NCBI RefSeq assembly: GCF_009363275.1
Contig: NZ_CP045324.1
Location: 496,001-560,000, forward strand
Origin: Marinobacter sp. THAF197a
Lineage (GTDB): Bacteria; Pseudomonadota; Gammaproteobacteria; Pseudomonadales; Oleiphilaceae
Direction of reading: 5' to 3'
Length of the DNA: 64,000 bases
In this document: positions 18,163 to 25,656 of the stretch, in pieces
Position numbering within the stretch: the stretch's first letter is position 1
Layout of the letters: the number at the start of each line of letters is the position of its first letter
Notes under the pieces: model-generated
The model's input: the letters and a program-made list of their open reading frames with translations, nothing else
Told to the model about the DNA's origin: nothing
Database searches by the model: none
Made by a program: the position numbers and the translations under genes

Positions 18163-18463
18163 GTCGCTTGTCGGTCTTGTGACCGATTTATCATTATTCT
18201 GTGATCATAAGCTGGACGGCGCACTGGGTGGTGTGGCTTTGGTGACAGGTAAAGAGGCGTTTGAGGGTCAAGATTGATATAAGTCACTGTCTGGCATTGG
18301 GTTTGCGAGCCAGCCCGAGAAGTGCGGGAGGGATCAAGTTGTCCGTTTTGTGATGAGATTCACGTATTTTGGGGGCAGCCGTGTGTTGATGAGCGCGGTA
18401 ATTTCGTTTGATGCGTAAAGAAACCTGACAGCTACTTCAATGGTGGGCCACGATCATAAAAAC
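18163..18463. other. intergenic region upstream of porin operon 2
   Basis: About 300 bp holding the promoter region of the leftward porin operon. A small inverted repeat CGGTC-TTGT-GACCG lies near 18171-18184. I could not identify a convincing promoter or the palindrome seen before copy 1, and there is no gene. Confidence 0.4.
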
Positions 18464-18486
18464 AAAGCCCCCCGATAGGAGGGCTC
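18463..18486 (-). terminator. terminator of the PEP-CTERM gene
   Basis: Minus-strand stem AGCCCTCC/GGGGGGCT (one G-T pair) with loop TATC, followed by TTGTTTTTA. It lies 28 bp past the stop codon. Confidence 0.85.
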
Positions 18487-18513
18487 TGAAGAGACGGCAA
18501 CGACTCTAGCTGC

Positions 18514-19032
18514 TTATGCAGTGCGTTGCAGTTTCCGGCGAACCGTCAGCAGCCCCAGGATGCCGAGACCAAGAAGGCCCAGCGTGCCCGGCTCGGGTAC
18601 GGTAACGGTGCCGCCGTTGAACTCAGTCAGATGGCTGAGCTGAAGATCTTCTTTGTCCTTGAAGTAGTCCAGAAGCCGGAACACGCCCCAATCCATGTTG
18701 GGCTCGTTCTTGAACAGAACGTGTGTGCGGGCGTCTTTCAACAGAAAGTAGGACGGTGTGGTCAACAGTTTGAACGCGACGATACCCGAGTCTTCAACGG
18801 TGACCTGAAAGCTCGCGGGATCTGATTTTCCTGTAAACGTCAATGTGGTACCAACGATGCCTGATGCCCACGTTGCTTCCGTGGCGGGGTCCGACGGATT
18901 CATGTTTTCGATCTTTCCTAAGAATGAATCGATTCCTCCAACGTCTGTACCACCCGCGATGGTGTACGCAAAAGCGCTGCCACTGACACTGAAGGCCAGT
19001 AACGCACTGAATAACATAGTTTTGATTTTCAT
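18514..19032 (-). CDS. PEP-CTERM sorting-signal protein
   Basis: 172 residues. A cleavable signal peptide (MKIKTMLFSALLAF...GSAFA) is followed by a secreted domain of about 120 residues with no recognised family. The C-terminal sorting signal VPEPGTLGLLGLGILGLLTVRRK has the PEP motif, a transmembrane stretch and an Arg/Lys cluster. Such proteins are processed by an exosortase and are usually linked to exopolysaccharide export, but no exosortase lies in this window. ATG 19032 has AAGGAG nine bases upstream, so a longer 196-residue frame is rejected. A sigma-54 promoter lies about 125 bp upstream, matching the known sigma-54 control of many PEP-CTERM genes. Confidence 0.88.
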   Translation of the reverse strand: MKIKTMLFSALLAFSVSGSAFAYTIAGGTDVGGIDSFLGKIENMNPSDPATEATWASGIVGTTLTFTGKSDPASFQVTVEDSGIVAFKLLTTPSYFLLKDARTHVLFKNEPNMDWGVFRLLDYFKDKEDLQLSHLTEFNGGTVTVPEPGTLGLLGLGILGLLTVRRKLQRTA

Positions 19033-19155
19033 GATGACACACTCCTTGAGATCAGCACCTGTCGGTGACCAACGGCACCCTGTATCGATCTTTTCACTAC
19101 CCATTCCTTAAGGGCGTGTAGTGTCGGGTTTCCATACGGATGTCATAGAGGGTCA

Positions 19156-19171
19156 AGCAATCGGCGGGCCA
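19156..19171 (-). promoter_or_regulatory. sigma-54 promoter of the PEP-CTERM gene
   Basis: Minus-strand TGGCCC-GCCGA-TTGCT has GG and GC ten bases apart and differs from consensus TGGCAC-N5-TTGCT by one base in the -24 box. Transcription would start near 19145, about 113 bases before the start codon. A single GGTAAC half-site lies at 19231-19236, too little to name an activator. Confidence 0.7.
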
Positions 19172-19268
19172 AGGTTTCAGGGCATTGATCGATATGGGAT
19201 TTTTGTCTCGATTTATGCAAGGTGTGTAAAGTTACCTGACGTCTGATCGGGTGTGGCTGTAAAGGGAC

Positions 19269-20942
19269 CTATCCGTGTTCTCGTGCGAGTCGGTTACCGG
19301 AGGCGTTTGCCATTGTCGCAAGGGCTTTGTAGAGCCGTTCGGTTTGCGAGACCGCCAATGTTAGCCCCTCGCCTTCAACCAGCTCGATGGTGAGGTCAGG
19401 GTTAATGCCCCGGAAAATACTCAGGTGAGGCACCGGGGTACTGGCATTGCAGTCGCCGTGAATAAGTGTCAGAGGGAGGTTCGGAGCGTCCAGCAAGTGC
19501 CCCCAATCCTGAATCATAATTCTGAGGTCCTCCAGATACCCGGCCCCGAGCTGATTGATATAAAACCCGTAGGCCGCGATCACCCCTTGTCTGAGGGAGT
19601 TTTTGCGAATTATATGCTCATCTGGCTCCACGCCCTCGAAAATCACTTTGGGCCACTGCTCCGGCCCGAGCTTCCTCATTCTCAGGATCAACAGCCGAAC
19701 CATCAACCTGGCCAGCCAAGGCGCGTGGCGGGCGGCCTGGATGAAAATCGCCTGGTGAGCAGGCATGGCGTTAATCTGCTCCAGCTCCTTGAAAGGCGGA
19801 GCTGCGGAGACGGAAACAATGCCGTTTATCGCTATGCCTGGCTGTTTCAGCAGCGCAAGGGCGGGGATAAGGGCGACTTCATGGGACAGAATGGTTACCC
19901 GAGAGATCGACAGGGAGCCTAGCACGGCGAGTATATCGTGGCACTGGCTTTCCAGTGGGTCTTCGGATTTGTCCGAGGGTTCGGTCCTGCCATAACCGGC
20001 GCGTTCGACGGCAATGACATCCAGCCCAAATTGCGAAGCCAGTCGCCGTTCGTCCGGAAAGTCCCCGGCACCGAAGGAGGGGCCATGGAGGAATAGCGCT
20101 GGTTGCCCGCCGGGGCGGCCAAACCGGCGCCAGCCAATTCGCCGGTGATCACGGGCCACCTCATGAATACTCATGGGATAATCGTCGTAATGGGCAGACA
20201 GCAAATCCCCTTTCGCTTTCACGGTATCCATGGCGGTCGCTGCAGAGGCGGCCATGGTGGCTGCCTGCACCTGACTTTTAGCGCCCAGCTTCTGTAACAG
20301 GCTCTTGATTTGCTGCCGGACGGTAGCCACCGAACTGCCTCGCTCTTCAGCGATCTCTTCCGACGAGCAGCCCCGTGATAGTAGCGCGAGGATATGGCGT
20401 TCACTGGCAGACAGGCCGAACACATCTGCGAACGCCAGATCAATGGATTCCGGCCAGTGTTGCTGCAAGGCATTCAGCACGAAGGTTTTCAGTTTCTGCT
20501 GGTACATGCCCACGAGAATCAGGGGCAGGGTATGTTCGTCACTGCCTTTTCGGTAGGCCTTCAACAACGTGGGGCCCTGGGTGGAGGCGAGGCGTTCCTT
20601 GAACTGATGAAATGCCTCCGGGCTGATGCCCAGAGTGACCAAGCCATCACCGGATTGCATATCAAACAGCTGGGCCGCGCCCACGTTCAGAGCAACAACC
20701 TGGCCAGACTCATTGAGAGCCAGGGCGGGGGCTGTGTGGTCGTTAACCAGTCTGTATAGCGGGTCGTGGCCCGTTGCACGCTCTTCCAGGTCGTGCAGCG
20801 CCGTAGACAGTTCCAGGGCAAGATCAGTCGGCAGAATGGCCTGTGAGCTAAGATCCGGTGCCAGAGCGACGATCAGGTCGGCAAATTCCGCTTGCCTGGC
20901 GGCAACGGCCGAGATGAGTTCCTTGAGGTTGGTGTCTGACAT
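19269..20942 (-). CDS. LuxR-type regulator fused to an alpha/beta-hydrolase-fold domain
   Basis: 557 residues from ATG 20942, which has GGTGGAG five bases upstream. Residues 60-125 look like a PAS-type sensor (LYRLVNDHTAPALALNESGQVV). Residues 176-235 form a LuxR HTH (LSASERHILALLSRGCSSEEIA...SVATVRQQIKSLLQKLGA). Residues 275-545 have an alpha/beta-hydrolase fold: LFLHGPSFGAGDF oxyanion-loop region and VIAVERAGYGRT. The catalytic triad appears lost: the nucleophile elbow reads SHEVA (Glu355 where Ser is expected), the acid position reads GDCN (Asn499), and the histidine position reads EGEGL (Leu527). It may therefore bind a ligand without hydrolysing it, which is an inference. It is divergent from the methyltransferase/ATP-grasp operon. 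Confidence 0.85.
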   Translation of the reverse strand: MSDTNLKELISAVAARQAEFADLIVALAPDLSSQAILPTDLALELSTALHDLEERATGHDPLYRLVNDHTAPALALNESGQVVALNVGAAQLFDMQSGDGLVTLGISPEAFHQFKERLASTQGPTLLKAYRKGSDEHTLPLILVGMYQQKLKTFVLNALQQHWPESIDLAFADVFGLSASERHILALLSRGCSSEEIAEERGSSVATVRQQIKSLLQKLGAKSQVQAATMAASAATAMDTVKAKGDLLSAHYDDYPMSIHEVARDHRRIGWRRFGRPGGQPALFLHGPSFGAGDFPDERRLASQFGLDVIAVERAGYGRTEPSDKSEDPLESQCHDILAVLGSLSISRVTILSHEVALIPALALLKQPGIAINGIVSVSAAPPFKELEQINAMPAHQAIFIQAARHAPWLARLMVRLLILRMRKLGPEQWPKVIFEGVEPDEHIIRKNSLRQGVIAAYGFYINQLGAGYLEDLRIMIQDWGHLLDAPNLPLTLIHGDCNASTPVPHLSIFRGINPDLTIELVEGEGLTLAVSQTERLYKALATMANASGNRLAREHG

Positions 20943-20998
20943 CGGGCTCCACCGGATATATCCCATCAGTTAAACGAAATCAGGGAATTTCCGGATCA

Positions 20999-21020
20999 CT
21001 TTATACCATGTGGTAGATGC
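20999..21020. promoter_or_regulatory. palindromic operator, site 1 (regulator/methyltransferase)
   Basis: Read on the minus strand: GCATCTACCA-CA-TGGTATAAAG. The core TACCA-NN-TGGTA is a perfect inverted repeat. It lies 57 bp upstream of the LuxR-type gene and about 22 bp before the ATG of the methyltransferase. The same element recurs at 25055-25077 with only the two central bases changed through TATAAA. Confidence 0.7.
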
Positions 21021-21041
21021 CGCTTGGTGGCAGGCCCATTA

Positions 21042-21842
21042 ATGTTAGCTCAAAACGCTGGGAGATACGGACAGGTGCTTGCAGATTACGCTGAAATTTT
21101 CCGGCACCGGGGTGGCAGTTACCATAAGGCCATGCTCACTGTGCCTCATGCGAGGGAGCTTGAGTTTAAACGGGCTTTAGAGCCCCTTATAGCAGACCTT
21201 GCAGCCCGTCCCGCCTTCCGGATAGCTGATGCGCCGTCTGGCGGGGAGTACCTGCGGAGTTTTCTGCCCGCAACGGTGGAGTACCATAGCTTCGACCCCA
21301 GTTCTGGCTTTAATACCGGCCCGGCTGAAGGTGGCGATCTGGCTGACTTGCCTTTCCCGGACCTATCGATTGATGCGTTTATAAGCCTGGCGGGGCTCCA
21401 TCACTGTCTGGATAAGCGCCCTTTTCTGAATGCGTGTCACCGCACACTGGTACCCCATGGTTTGCTGTCTGTGCTGGATGTCCGGTCAGGGTCTCCTGAA
21501 GCCCGGTTTCTCGACGAGTTTGTAGGTGAATACAACGGCATGGGGCATAAAGGCGATTATCTCGGGCCTGAGTTCGTTTTACAGCTCGAACCATCAGAAT
21601 GGGATGTCCTGTCAGCGGGTATGGTGGATTGCCACTGGCAATTCGCCAGTAAGATCGAACTGTGCGAATTCTGCCGTGGCTTGTTTCGTCTGCAGGGCGT
21701 TTCAGACAGCCTGATCCTTGAGGCCGTCAGAAGTTACCTGGGCATCAAACCGAGTATTGATTCGCAAGAATCTGTGCAAATGCCATGGCGCCTTTACCGA
21801 GTGGTGGCTCGCAAATGCGTCCCCAACCCGCAGGAGCACTGA
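21042..21842 (+). CDS. SAM-dependent methyltransferase-like protein
   Basis: 266 residues from ATG 21042. It has class I methyltransferase layout: FRIADAPSGGEYLRSFLP at motif I (the usual D-x-GxGxG is altered to DAPSGGE), YHSFDPSSG at motif II, DLPFPDLSIDAFISLAGLHHCLDK, which resembles the PF..SFD.V....LHH stretch of methyltransferases, and LVPHGLLSVLDVRSG. The start is uncertain: TTG 21024 lacks an SD, and GTG 21075 has GGGAG ten bases upstream and would fit a promoter driven from the upstream operator. The stop is immediately followed by the ATP-grasp start, so the two are translationally coupled. The substrate is unknown. Confidence 0.72.
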   Translation: MLAQNAGRYGQVLADYAEIFRHRGGSYHKAMLTVPHARELEFKRALEPLIADLAARPAFRIADAPSGGEYLRSFLPATVEYHSFDPSSGFNTGPAEGGDLADLPFPDLSIDAFISLAGLHHCLDKRPFLNACHRTLVPHGLLSVLDVRSGSPEARFLDEFVGEYNGMGHKGDYLGPEFVLQLEPSEWDVLSAGMVDCHWQFASKIELCEFCRGLFRLQGVSDSLILEAVRSYLGIKPSIDSQESVQMPWRLYRVVARKCVPNPQEH

Positions 21843-23522
21843 ATGCTGCAGAGACCCGATTGGGATATGCAGCCACCGGTTACGCGCTATTACGGTGGTT
21901 CAGATGTGACCCGTCAGCCTGGCTTCTGCGTGAACATCCGCCCGCCTTCGAATGCTTCGGAGCCGGTCTCACGGGCTTTTGTCACTTTGCTCGAACGCGC
22001 CTTTCCGGAACCCGGCTTTGGCCGATTACCGAAGCCTTCAGGGCACCCCGTCGGGCCTGAGACCTGGTTGGAATGGCTTGGGTACTGGCACCATCGAATC
22101 GTGCGGTTCGCCGGGTTGCCGGTATTCGAGGCGCCGAAGGCTTTGCCTTCGCCGGATATGCCCAATTACTACCTGGTGTACTTCCCCTCATACGAGGGTA
22201 CGGAGAACGCCAGTTTATCGCTTTTGAAGTGGCTGTTGACGGTGTCCATGGCCCCCCAAACCGACACCCTTGTTCGTGAGGCAATATCCAGCCTTGAAAC
22301 CGTCATGAAGCCCCTGGCTGACTGTGCCCCGACCTCGGCCAACATCTCGAGGTTTCTCTTCGCCGCTTTCGAGGCGCGTTTGCCAGTGGTTAGTCTGGGG
22401 CATCACATGTTTCAGATCGGCATTGGTGCATCCGGTGTGTGGTTCGACAGCTCGTTTACCTCCTCAACCCCGGTGATGTCGGCCAATCTGGTGAGAAACA
22501 AAGCGGCCACCAGCGACTTCCTTGCCAAGGCGGGCATTCCGGTGCCCAGGCAGGCACTGATCATGGAGGAGGTGCAGCTGAAGCCTGTCGCCGAGGCACT
22601 GGGCTTTCCCTTGGTGTGCAAGCCGGCCGATCTGGACGGTGGTAAGGGCGTTCATCTGTACCTGGAAGACCTGCCTTCGCTGGCGGAGGCCTTCCGGCAG
22701 TGCCGGGAACTAACCGATCAGGTTCTTGTTCAGCCTCAGGTGCAGGGTCGGGATTATCGATTAACCGTGCATCGCGGAGAATGTGTATGGGCGATAGAGC
22801 GAGTGCCCGCCAGTGTGATTGGTAATGGAAAAGACACTGTTTCGAGATTAATAGAGCGTGAAAACGCCCGGCCGGAGCGTTCCGGCACCGGCCTCAGCCC
22901 GCTCAAGCCTTTGCCTGGTGCGGAATCCGCGAAAGACTTGCTCAACGCTCAGAACCTCAAGCCAACCAGTGTGCCGGCAACAGGCCAGGTTGTTGTGCTG
23001 TCGCATTTACCGAATGTCGCCGCCGGTGGCCAGCCGGTTCCGGTCTACGCCGACATTCACCCGGACAACGCCGAGCTAGCAGCCAAAGTAGCGCGATTGT
23101 GCCGCCTGGACTTGGCCGGCATTGATCTGATCATGCCGGACATCAGTCATTCATGGCGTGATATCGGCGCCTGGGTGATCGAAGTGAACGCGCAGCCGGA
23201 TATTGGCCAGACCACCGCTGCCCACCTGTACGGCAAATTGCTCGGAAGGATGCTGCCGGAAAAGCCGGTTGAGATTCGCTACGTTGAAGGGCGGGAGCGT
23301 GATGCCTGGGGTAGGGGGGATAGAGTGAGCCACAAGGGGCTTTTTTGGGATGGGTTGAGCTGGCAGCCGTTGCCCGATAAAACGGCCGAACGGATTGCCT
23401 GGGCGCGACAGTGCCTTTTGGATGATCAATGCCAAGGTGTATGGCTGGATGAGGTGAGTTGGAAATGGTTCAGGCAAGCCGCCACGGACTTGAGAATCCA
23501 ATGGCGGCCGCAAGAAGACTAG
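21843..23522 (+). CDS. ATP-grasp ligase, cyanophycin synthetase-like
   Basis: 559 residues. The ATP-grasp core starts near residue 215: NKAATSDFLAKAGIPVPRQ, then FPLVCKPADLDGGKGVHLYL, VLVQPQVQGRDYRLTVHRGE, IGNGKDTVSRLIERENARPER and NVAAGGQPVPVYADIHPDNAELA, ending in IDLIMPDIS...WVIEVNAQPD with the metal-binding Glu-x-Asn. This series closely follows the ATP-grasp half of cyanophycin synthetase, but the Mur-ligase half is absent, and the N-terminal 200 residues and C-terminal 90 residues have no assigned domain. Such enzymes join a carboxylate to an amine using ATP. ATG 21843 abuts the methyltransferase stop. The product is unknown; an amino-acid conjugate or peptide is plausible. Confidence 0.82.
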   Translation: MLQRPDWDMQPPVTRYYGGSDVTRQPGFCVNIRPPSNASEPVSRAFVTLLERAFPEPGFGRLPKPSGHPVGPETWLEWLGYWHHRIVRFAGLPVFEAPKALPSPDMPNYYLVYFPSYEGTENASLSLLKWLLTVSMAPQTDTLVREAISSLETVMKPLADCAPTSANISRFLFAAFEARLPVVSLGHHMFQIGIGASGVWFDSSFTSSTPVMSANLVRNKAATSDFLAKAGIPVPRQALIMEEVQLKPVAEALGFPLVCKPADLDGGKGVHLYLEDLPSLAEAFRQCRELTDQVLVQPQVQGRDYRLTVHRGECVWAIERVPASVIGNGKDTVSRLIERENARPERSGTGLSPLKPLPGAESAKDLLNAQNLKPTSVPATGQVVVLSHLPNVAAGGQPVPVYADIHPDNAELAAKVARLCRLDLAGIDLIMPDISHSWRDIGAWVIEVNAQPDIGQTTAAHLYGKLLGRMLPEKPVEIRYVEGRERDAWGRGDRVSHKGLFWDGLSWQPLPDKTAERIAWARQCLLDDQCQGVWLDEVSWKWFRQAATDLRIQWRPQED

Positions 23523-24998
23523 TTAAATCACCACGGATGGATCATAGGAAATTGGCCCGAGCCCCGGAAGAGGAATGAACCTGGTTGGGCCATTTTCGCC
23601 ATCGCGACAGACGTTATCTTCACTTGCTGTCGATATTGCCACAGCTGGATCGCGGTTGGTTTGAGTATTGTTCTCATCCACATACACGCGAGTCGTTTCC
23701 TGCGAGTTGCCATCTAAAAGGAAACTGATGCCCGCGACCATTGGTGCGCTGGGTGTAGAGGAATAGCCAATCGTGGCACTTGTTGGGCAATCCAGCCGCG
23801 CTTGGTCTGATCTGCCTCTCAAGAAGCTGGCTTCGTCTCCAACAAACTCAAAGTCCGCGGTAATGAACTTATCATTGCCACCGTTTGACAGGGTTTCGAT
23901 AAAGACCGTTTCGGCGTCCTCATCACTACCGAATACGATAGAGCTAGCTTCGGCATTTTCATCACCGCGGTAGGGTGATTCGACGTACAACTTGTAGATA
24001 TCGTCTGGCGTGTTGTTACCCAACTCAGTTGGGGCCACAAAAACAGACGCAAAGTTGTTGAACTGCACCTGCGATGCTGTGCCACCATTGGGTGTGGTGG
24101 TGATGCTCAGGTTCGCTGCATCGAAGGCATACATGCCTTTGAAGTCGTTATCGGCTAAACGCTGCTGGAACAGGCGTGATCTGAACGGCTGAGCGTATTC
24201 AAAATTGCTCAGTGCGTTTTGTTGGGCCTGGGAGAACTCGCCAAAGACATGGGTTTCGGTAAAGCCAAAAGCCAAGCTGTAGGTGGTGTTACCCTTGGTC
24301 ACAACAACCGGCTCTCTGGCTTCAAGGCCAGACGTGCCGAAGTTAAAGTGGAAGTTATCCATGATAATACGGCTGTTACCCATATCCCCGTTGCTGCTCT
24401 CTCCAACCCATTCCCGTATAAGTGCGACCTGGCCATTAATCGTGGCGACGACGGTGCTTGAATCGGCCGGGTCGACGAGTTCACAATCATTGAAGATCAG
24501 AAGGGCGACTTCTCTGAAGAGCGCTGCCGTACCGACGCCATCCGGGTATGCCCCAAGCTCTTCTTCGTTATTCGCAGTATCTTTGGAAGACACTTGAAAG
24601 GAATTGGCGGGTGTTCCGACGGCTGGGTCAGGCTGTGTTGCTAGAGCGCCAAAGGTGCCTACGCCACACTGATAGTTGGTGAAGGCATCTTTTGTATCAA
24701 TCCAAAACGAAAGCCTGTCTGTGCTCGACGCAGTGCCGCCTTCAATGAGCTGCTGGCGTAAGAGGTTATACAGCTCGGCCGGAAACGCCTTCTCAGGCAA
24801 CTCCTTCATCTCATCCAGCGCCGTCGCCGGATTCTGACTGAACGCAAACGCTGCCGGGAAAGTCGGCTCATCCGGCGTCATATCCTCTTCCACCTGCTGA
24901 TTCCCAGAGGAACTGGAACCACCACAACCCGCCAGCGCCAGTGAGGTGGTTAAAACTGCTAAACCCAGAAGATTCTTCTTTGTGTTCATGGTCGACAT
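23523..24998 (-). CDS. lipoprotein of unknown function
   Basis: 491 residues. Lipoprotein signal MNTKKNLLGLAVLTTSLALAGC (lipobox LAGC) followed by a Gly/Ser linker and an acidic stretch. The remainder has no family I recognise; it includes aromatic-rich beta-type segments (IIMDNFHFNFGTSGLEARE, TYSLAFGFTETHVFGEF) and a few cysteines (YQCG, NDCE, LDCP, DNVCRDG) that could form disulphides. Start may be 24998 or the second ATG at 24989. It is convergent with the ATP-grasp gene with no bases between the two stops. The same palindrome as in the regulator/methyltransferase region lies 57 bp upstream, which suggests a shared regulon. Confidence 0.78.
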   Translation of the reverse strand: MSTMNTKKNLLGLAVLTTSLALAGCGGSSSSGNQQVEEDMTPDEPTFPAAFAFSQNPATALDEMKELPEKAFPAELYNLLRQQLIEGGTASSTDRLSFWIDTKDAFTNYQCGVGTFGALATQPDPAVGTPANSFQVSSKDTANNEEELGAYPDGVGTAALFREVALLIFNDCELVDPADSSTVVATINGQVALIREWVGESSNGDMGNSRIIMDNFHFNFGTSGLEAREPVVVTKGNTTYSLAFGFTETHVFGEFSQAQQNALSNFEYAQPFRSRLFQQRLADNDFKGMYAFDAANLSITTTPNGGTASQVQFNNFASVFVAPTELGNNTPDDIYKLYVESPYRGDENAEASSIVFGSDEDAETVFIETLSNGGNDKFITADFEFVGDEASFLRGRSDQARLDCPTSATIGYSSTPSAPMVAGISFLLDGNSQETTRVYVDENNTQTNRDPAVAISTASEDNVCRDGENGPTRFIPLPGLGPISYDPSVVI

Positions 24999-25054
24999 CC
25001 ATTCTGATCACGGAATTAAGTGCCCGAACAGAGTAGGAGAGCGACACAAACGGA

Positions 25055-25077
25055 GCATCTACCATCTGGTATAAAAG
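25055..25077. promoter_or_regulatory. palindromic operator, site 2 (lipoprotein gene)
   Basis: Plus strand: GCATCTACCA-TC-TGGTATAAAAG. It is identical to site 1 over both flanks of the palindrome. It is centred at about 25064, 66 bp before the lipoprotein start. A weak -10-like TACTCT (minus, 25035-25030) would put the centre near -41, a normal LuxR-type activating position, but that box is poor. Confidence 0.7.
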
Positions 25078-25157
25078 TTGGGTTCTACTGGGAAAAAATC
25101 GAAAAGTATTTGAAACGATGGAGTTCGCTTTAGGAGAGGGAAGAAAGCTGCAAGTAG

Positions 25158-25191
25158 TGTTGGGCCCACCTGGACTCGAACCAGGGACCAA
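25158..25191 (-). repeat. tRNA-like 3' fragment, candidate attachment-site remnant
   Basis: On the minus strand this is a T-arm CCTGGTTCGAGTCCAGG followed by acceptor TGGGCCC and AACA instead of ACCA. It matches the 3' end of the tRNA-Ile2 gene at 26382-26414 except for a few bases; two of the changes are compensatory within the T-stem. No D-arm or anticodon arm can be folded upstream. The preceding minus-strand bases (GACTAAG..., ACGTAGAAAC) recall the 3' part of tmRNA, so an ssrA remnant is an alternative. The two copies bracket the 1.2-kb nucleotidyltransferase unit. Confidence 0.5.
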
Positions 25192-25228
25192 AATTCATGT
25201 GTGGCCGTTTCTACGTATCCGACGCCCC

Positions 25229-25254
25229 CTTAGTCCAGGGCCCTTCGGACTAAG
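25229..25254. repeat. inverted repeat near the tRNA-like fragment
   Basis: CTTAGTCC (25229-25236) and GGACTAAG (25247-25254) form a perfect 8-bp stem around a GC-rich loop containing AGGGCCCT. It lies just past the stop of the 125-residue protein. There is no T-tract, so a terminator role is doubtful; it may belong to the tRNA/tmRNA remnant. Confidence 0.4.
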
Positions 25255-25262
25255 TGGTATCT

Positions 25263-25640
25263 TCAGGCAGCGGTTTTATCGAGACCGCGCTTATAGTGCC
25301 GGGTTTGGAAGGGGAGTAAGGCTTTCATAAACGGCCTGAGATCGTGATCGAGCCCCCAGGATCGGGCCAGCCCGTCGACACGCTCCCGTGACAAACGCTC
25401 AGGAAGGTTCGCCTTCGCATCAGAGGCGACGGTTTGCAGTTCTTTCTTCTGCTCGGCACTCAGGCAGTTGAACCTGGATAAACGGTCAACCAGATAGCCG
25501 GCCAGGCGTCGCTCTTCTAGGGGCAACCCTGAAAGCGTCGGGACATAGCCCTGATGCCAGACTTCAAGGGCTGCTTTTACAACCTCTTGGTCTGTCACAC
25601 GGTCGAGTCCTTTGTGTGCGACGTTAAGTAAGGAATTCAT
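25263..25640 (-). CDS. hypothetical protein, partner of nucleotidyltransferase
   Basis: 125 residues, predicted soluble and mostly helical, with no family I recognise. The middle (LSGLPLEERRLAGYLVDRLSRFNCLS) and end (DLRPFMKALLPFQTRHYKRGLDK) are charged and amphipathic. It starts 16 bp after the nucleotidyltransferase-fold gene and has no clear SD, which suggests translation coupled to its neighbour. Together they form a compact two-gene unit between a tRNA gene and a tRNA-like fragment. A toxin-antitoxin or phage-defence role is possible from this setting but is not shown by motifs. Confidence 0.55.
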   Translation of the reverse strand: MNSLLNVAHKGLDRVTDQEVVKAALEVWHQGYVPTLSGLPLEERRLAGYLVDRLSRFNCLSAEQKKELQTVASDAKANLPERLSRERVDGLARSWGLDHDLRPFMKALLPFQTRHYKRGLDKTAA

Positions 25641-25656
25641 GAAATATCCGCGTTGA

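Noticed and set aside
18139..18463. A copy of the 16-bp palindrome or a sigma-54 site upstream of porin copy 2
   Set aside because: I searched by eye on both strands and found neither the GCAAATTTGC core nor a GG-N10-GC pair with good flanks.
25150..25262. A full second tRNA at the tRNA-like sequence
   Set aside because: Only the T-arm and acceptor 3' strand fold. No D-arm or anticodon arm could be drawn and the end reads AACA, not ACCA, so it is reported as a fragment.
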